DNA from: Flavicella sp049625305 | Lineage (GTDB): Bacteria > Bacteroidota > Bacteroidia > Flavobacteriales > Flavobacteriaceae | Assembly (NCBI GenBank): GCA_049625305.1 | Contig: JBMZVD010000101.1 | Span: forward strand, 1-7,198 | Reading direction: 5' to 3' | DNA length: 7,198 nt | Part shown: positions 6,448-7,198 of the stretch, in pieces | Layout: every line of letters begins with the position of its first letter | Numbering within the stretch: the first letter of the stretch is position 1 | Translations under genes and position numbers: made by a program | Notes under the pieces: model-generated | The model's database searches: none | The model's input: only the letters and a program-made list of their open reading frames with translations | Told to the model about the DNA's origin: nothing

Positions 6448-6507
6448 CATAAATTCCTAATTTTAAACTCTAAAAGTGTGACAAAATCATTTTTTAAAAA
6501 AACATTC

Positions 6508-7198
6508 ATGGAAAACTGTATTAATTGTAAAAACTCAAACTGTTTGATCAAAAAAAACACTAATGAAAAAAAAATCAAAAACTTTTTTGACAAAAAACAC
6601 ACTATAAAAGCAAAAAAAGGACAGCAGTTTATCATCGAAGGAACACCCGCACACGGTCTGTTTTTTGCATACTCAGGAAAGGTTAAAGTTGTAAAAACTG
6701 GAGTTGACGACCGAGAACAAATCGTGAGATTTGCGGGAGACGGCGAAGTTATTGGTCACAGAGGTGGTTTTGGCTCCTCTAAATACTATGCAATTTCAGC
6801 ACAAACACTAGAAAACACAACTCTTTGTTATTTTTCAAAGGAAGATTTAAAGGAAACCTTATTAAACATCCCTAAATTGACATTTGATTTTATGTTATTT
6901 TATGCAGATGAATTAAGCCTTAGCGAAACGAGGGTTCGAAAACTAGCCCAAATGTCAGTGCGAGAGCGTCTTATAGACAGCTTATTGCATTTGGATGCAA
7001 AATTTGGATCGGAAGAGTCACTTCTTAAATTAAATCTATCGAGAAAAGAATATGCCGAGTATTCAGGTACTACTGAAGAACAAGTTATAAGAACATTTTC
7101 TAACCTTAAAAAAGAAGGGCTAATCTTATCTAAAGGGAGAAAGATTGGACTGGTTAACAGAGAAGCTCTCAAAGAAAAAATTAAAAAACATACTTTCA
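6508..7198 (+). CDS. Second Crp/Fnr-family regulator, paralog of the first (3' end cut by window)
   Basis: An open frame begins at ATG 6508 and runs 230 codons to the window end without a stop. By alignment with the regulator at 5351 only about five residues are missing. The two proteins align over their whole length with single-residue gaps and, by eye, are identical at about half or more of positions, including GREQ/DREQIVRFA, AQMSVRE and GTTEEQVIR. The cysteine set C4-X2-C7-X4-C12 plus C107 is kept, and C35 of the first copy is alanine here, which points to these four as Fe-S ligands. The recognition helix EEQVIR (190-195) is unchanged, so both copies probably read the same DNA site. Most differences lie in the dimer-helix flanks and C-terminus. 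It has its own promoter and is separated from the first copy by a terminator. It is presumably an O2- or NO-responsive regulator; the effector is unproven. Confidence 0.9.
   Translation, partial: MENCINCKNSNCLIKKNTNEKKIKNFFDKKHTIKAKKGQQFIIEGTPAHGLFFAYSGKVKVVKTGVDDREQIVRFAGDGEVIGHRGGFGSSKYYAISAQTLENTTLCYFSKEDLKETLLNIPKLTFDFMLFYADELSLSETRVRKLAQMSVRERLIDSLLHLDAKFGSEESLLKLNLSRKEYAEYSGTTEEQVIRTFSNLKKEGLILSKGRKIGLVNREALKEKIKKHTF

Larger units (their letters stand above)
6129..6507. other. Intergenic region between the two Crp/Fnr genes, no gene seen
   Basis: No convincing reading frame is found on either strand. The region is AT-rich and holds several small dyads: GTAGC/GCTAC with a 6-nt loop followed by TTTT (6178-6197), CTTGA-AA-TCAAG (6258-6269), a 9-bp inverted repeat (6323-6349) and the regulator-like dyad at 6386-6401. 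The promoter of the second regulator is near its right end. Nothing identifies a small RNA or a mobile element. Confidence 0.6.

Noticed and set aside
6390..6635. Minus-strand open frame across the start of the second regulator
   Set aside because: It overlaps the plus-strand ATG and cysteine cluster of a clear Crp/Fnr paralog and is low in complexity; likewise the minus-strand frame at 6900-7172 is antisense to its DNA-binding domain.
1..7198. Mobile element, CRISPR array, tRNA or rRNA
   Set aside because: No transposase or integrase frame, terminal inverted repeats with target duplication, regularly spaced repeats, or tRNA/rRNA-like sequence was seen.

Overview
The window looks like an AT-rich flavobacterial (Bacteroidetes) chromosome segment. 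Four promoter candidates match the Bacteroidetes -7 consensus TAnnTTTG, most starts lack a Shine-Dalgarno sequence and have A-rich leaders, and the protein sequences are flavobacterial in style. The theme is nitrite reduction to ammonium and its regulation.

Layout. On the minus strand, read right to left, are nirB (2573-5086), nirD (2131-2508), a DUF4202-family gene (1411-1998) and a NarX/LiaS-type sensor histidine kinase (42-1382). nirB and nirD form one transcription unit. The DUF4202 gene has its own well-formed promoter (-33 and -7 boxes) in the 132-bp gap after nirD, and the kinase follows it after 28 bp. No response regulator is visible; it may lie left of the window. On the plus strand, divergent from nirB across a 264-bp AT-rich intergenic region, is a Crp/Fnr-family regulator (5351-6055) ending in a strong intrinsic terminator. 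After a 450-bp intergenic region comes a second, clearly paralogous Crp/Fnr regulator (6508 to the window end). It is open to the edge and lacks only its last few codons.

Most interesting content. Both regulators carry the cysteine arrangement of a [4Fe-4S] FNR-type sensor: C4, C7 and C12 plus a central C106/C107, with spacing almost equal to E. coli Fnr. They have the same recognition-helix residues (EEQVIR). Each gene has an upstream dyad of the form A[C/T]GT[A/T]-N4-[A/T]AC[A/G]T, which keeps the G at the same distance from the dyad centre as in FNR and CRP sites. The dyad before the first regulator lies in a helically phased TACGTA array. The three promoters near these sites (nirB and both regulators) lack a -33 TTTG box, whereas the DUF4202 promoter has one.

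Inferred working model: two Fe-S (O2 or NO) sensing paralogs control themselves and the assimilatory/detoxifying NADH nitrite reductase NirBD, while the kinase adds a second input. The enzymology of NirBD is secure. The regulatory wiring is inference from sequence patterns.
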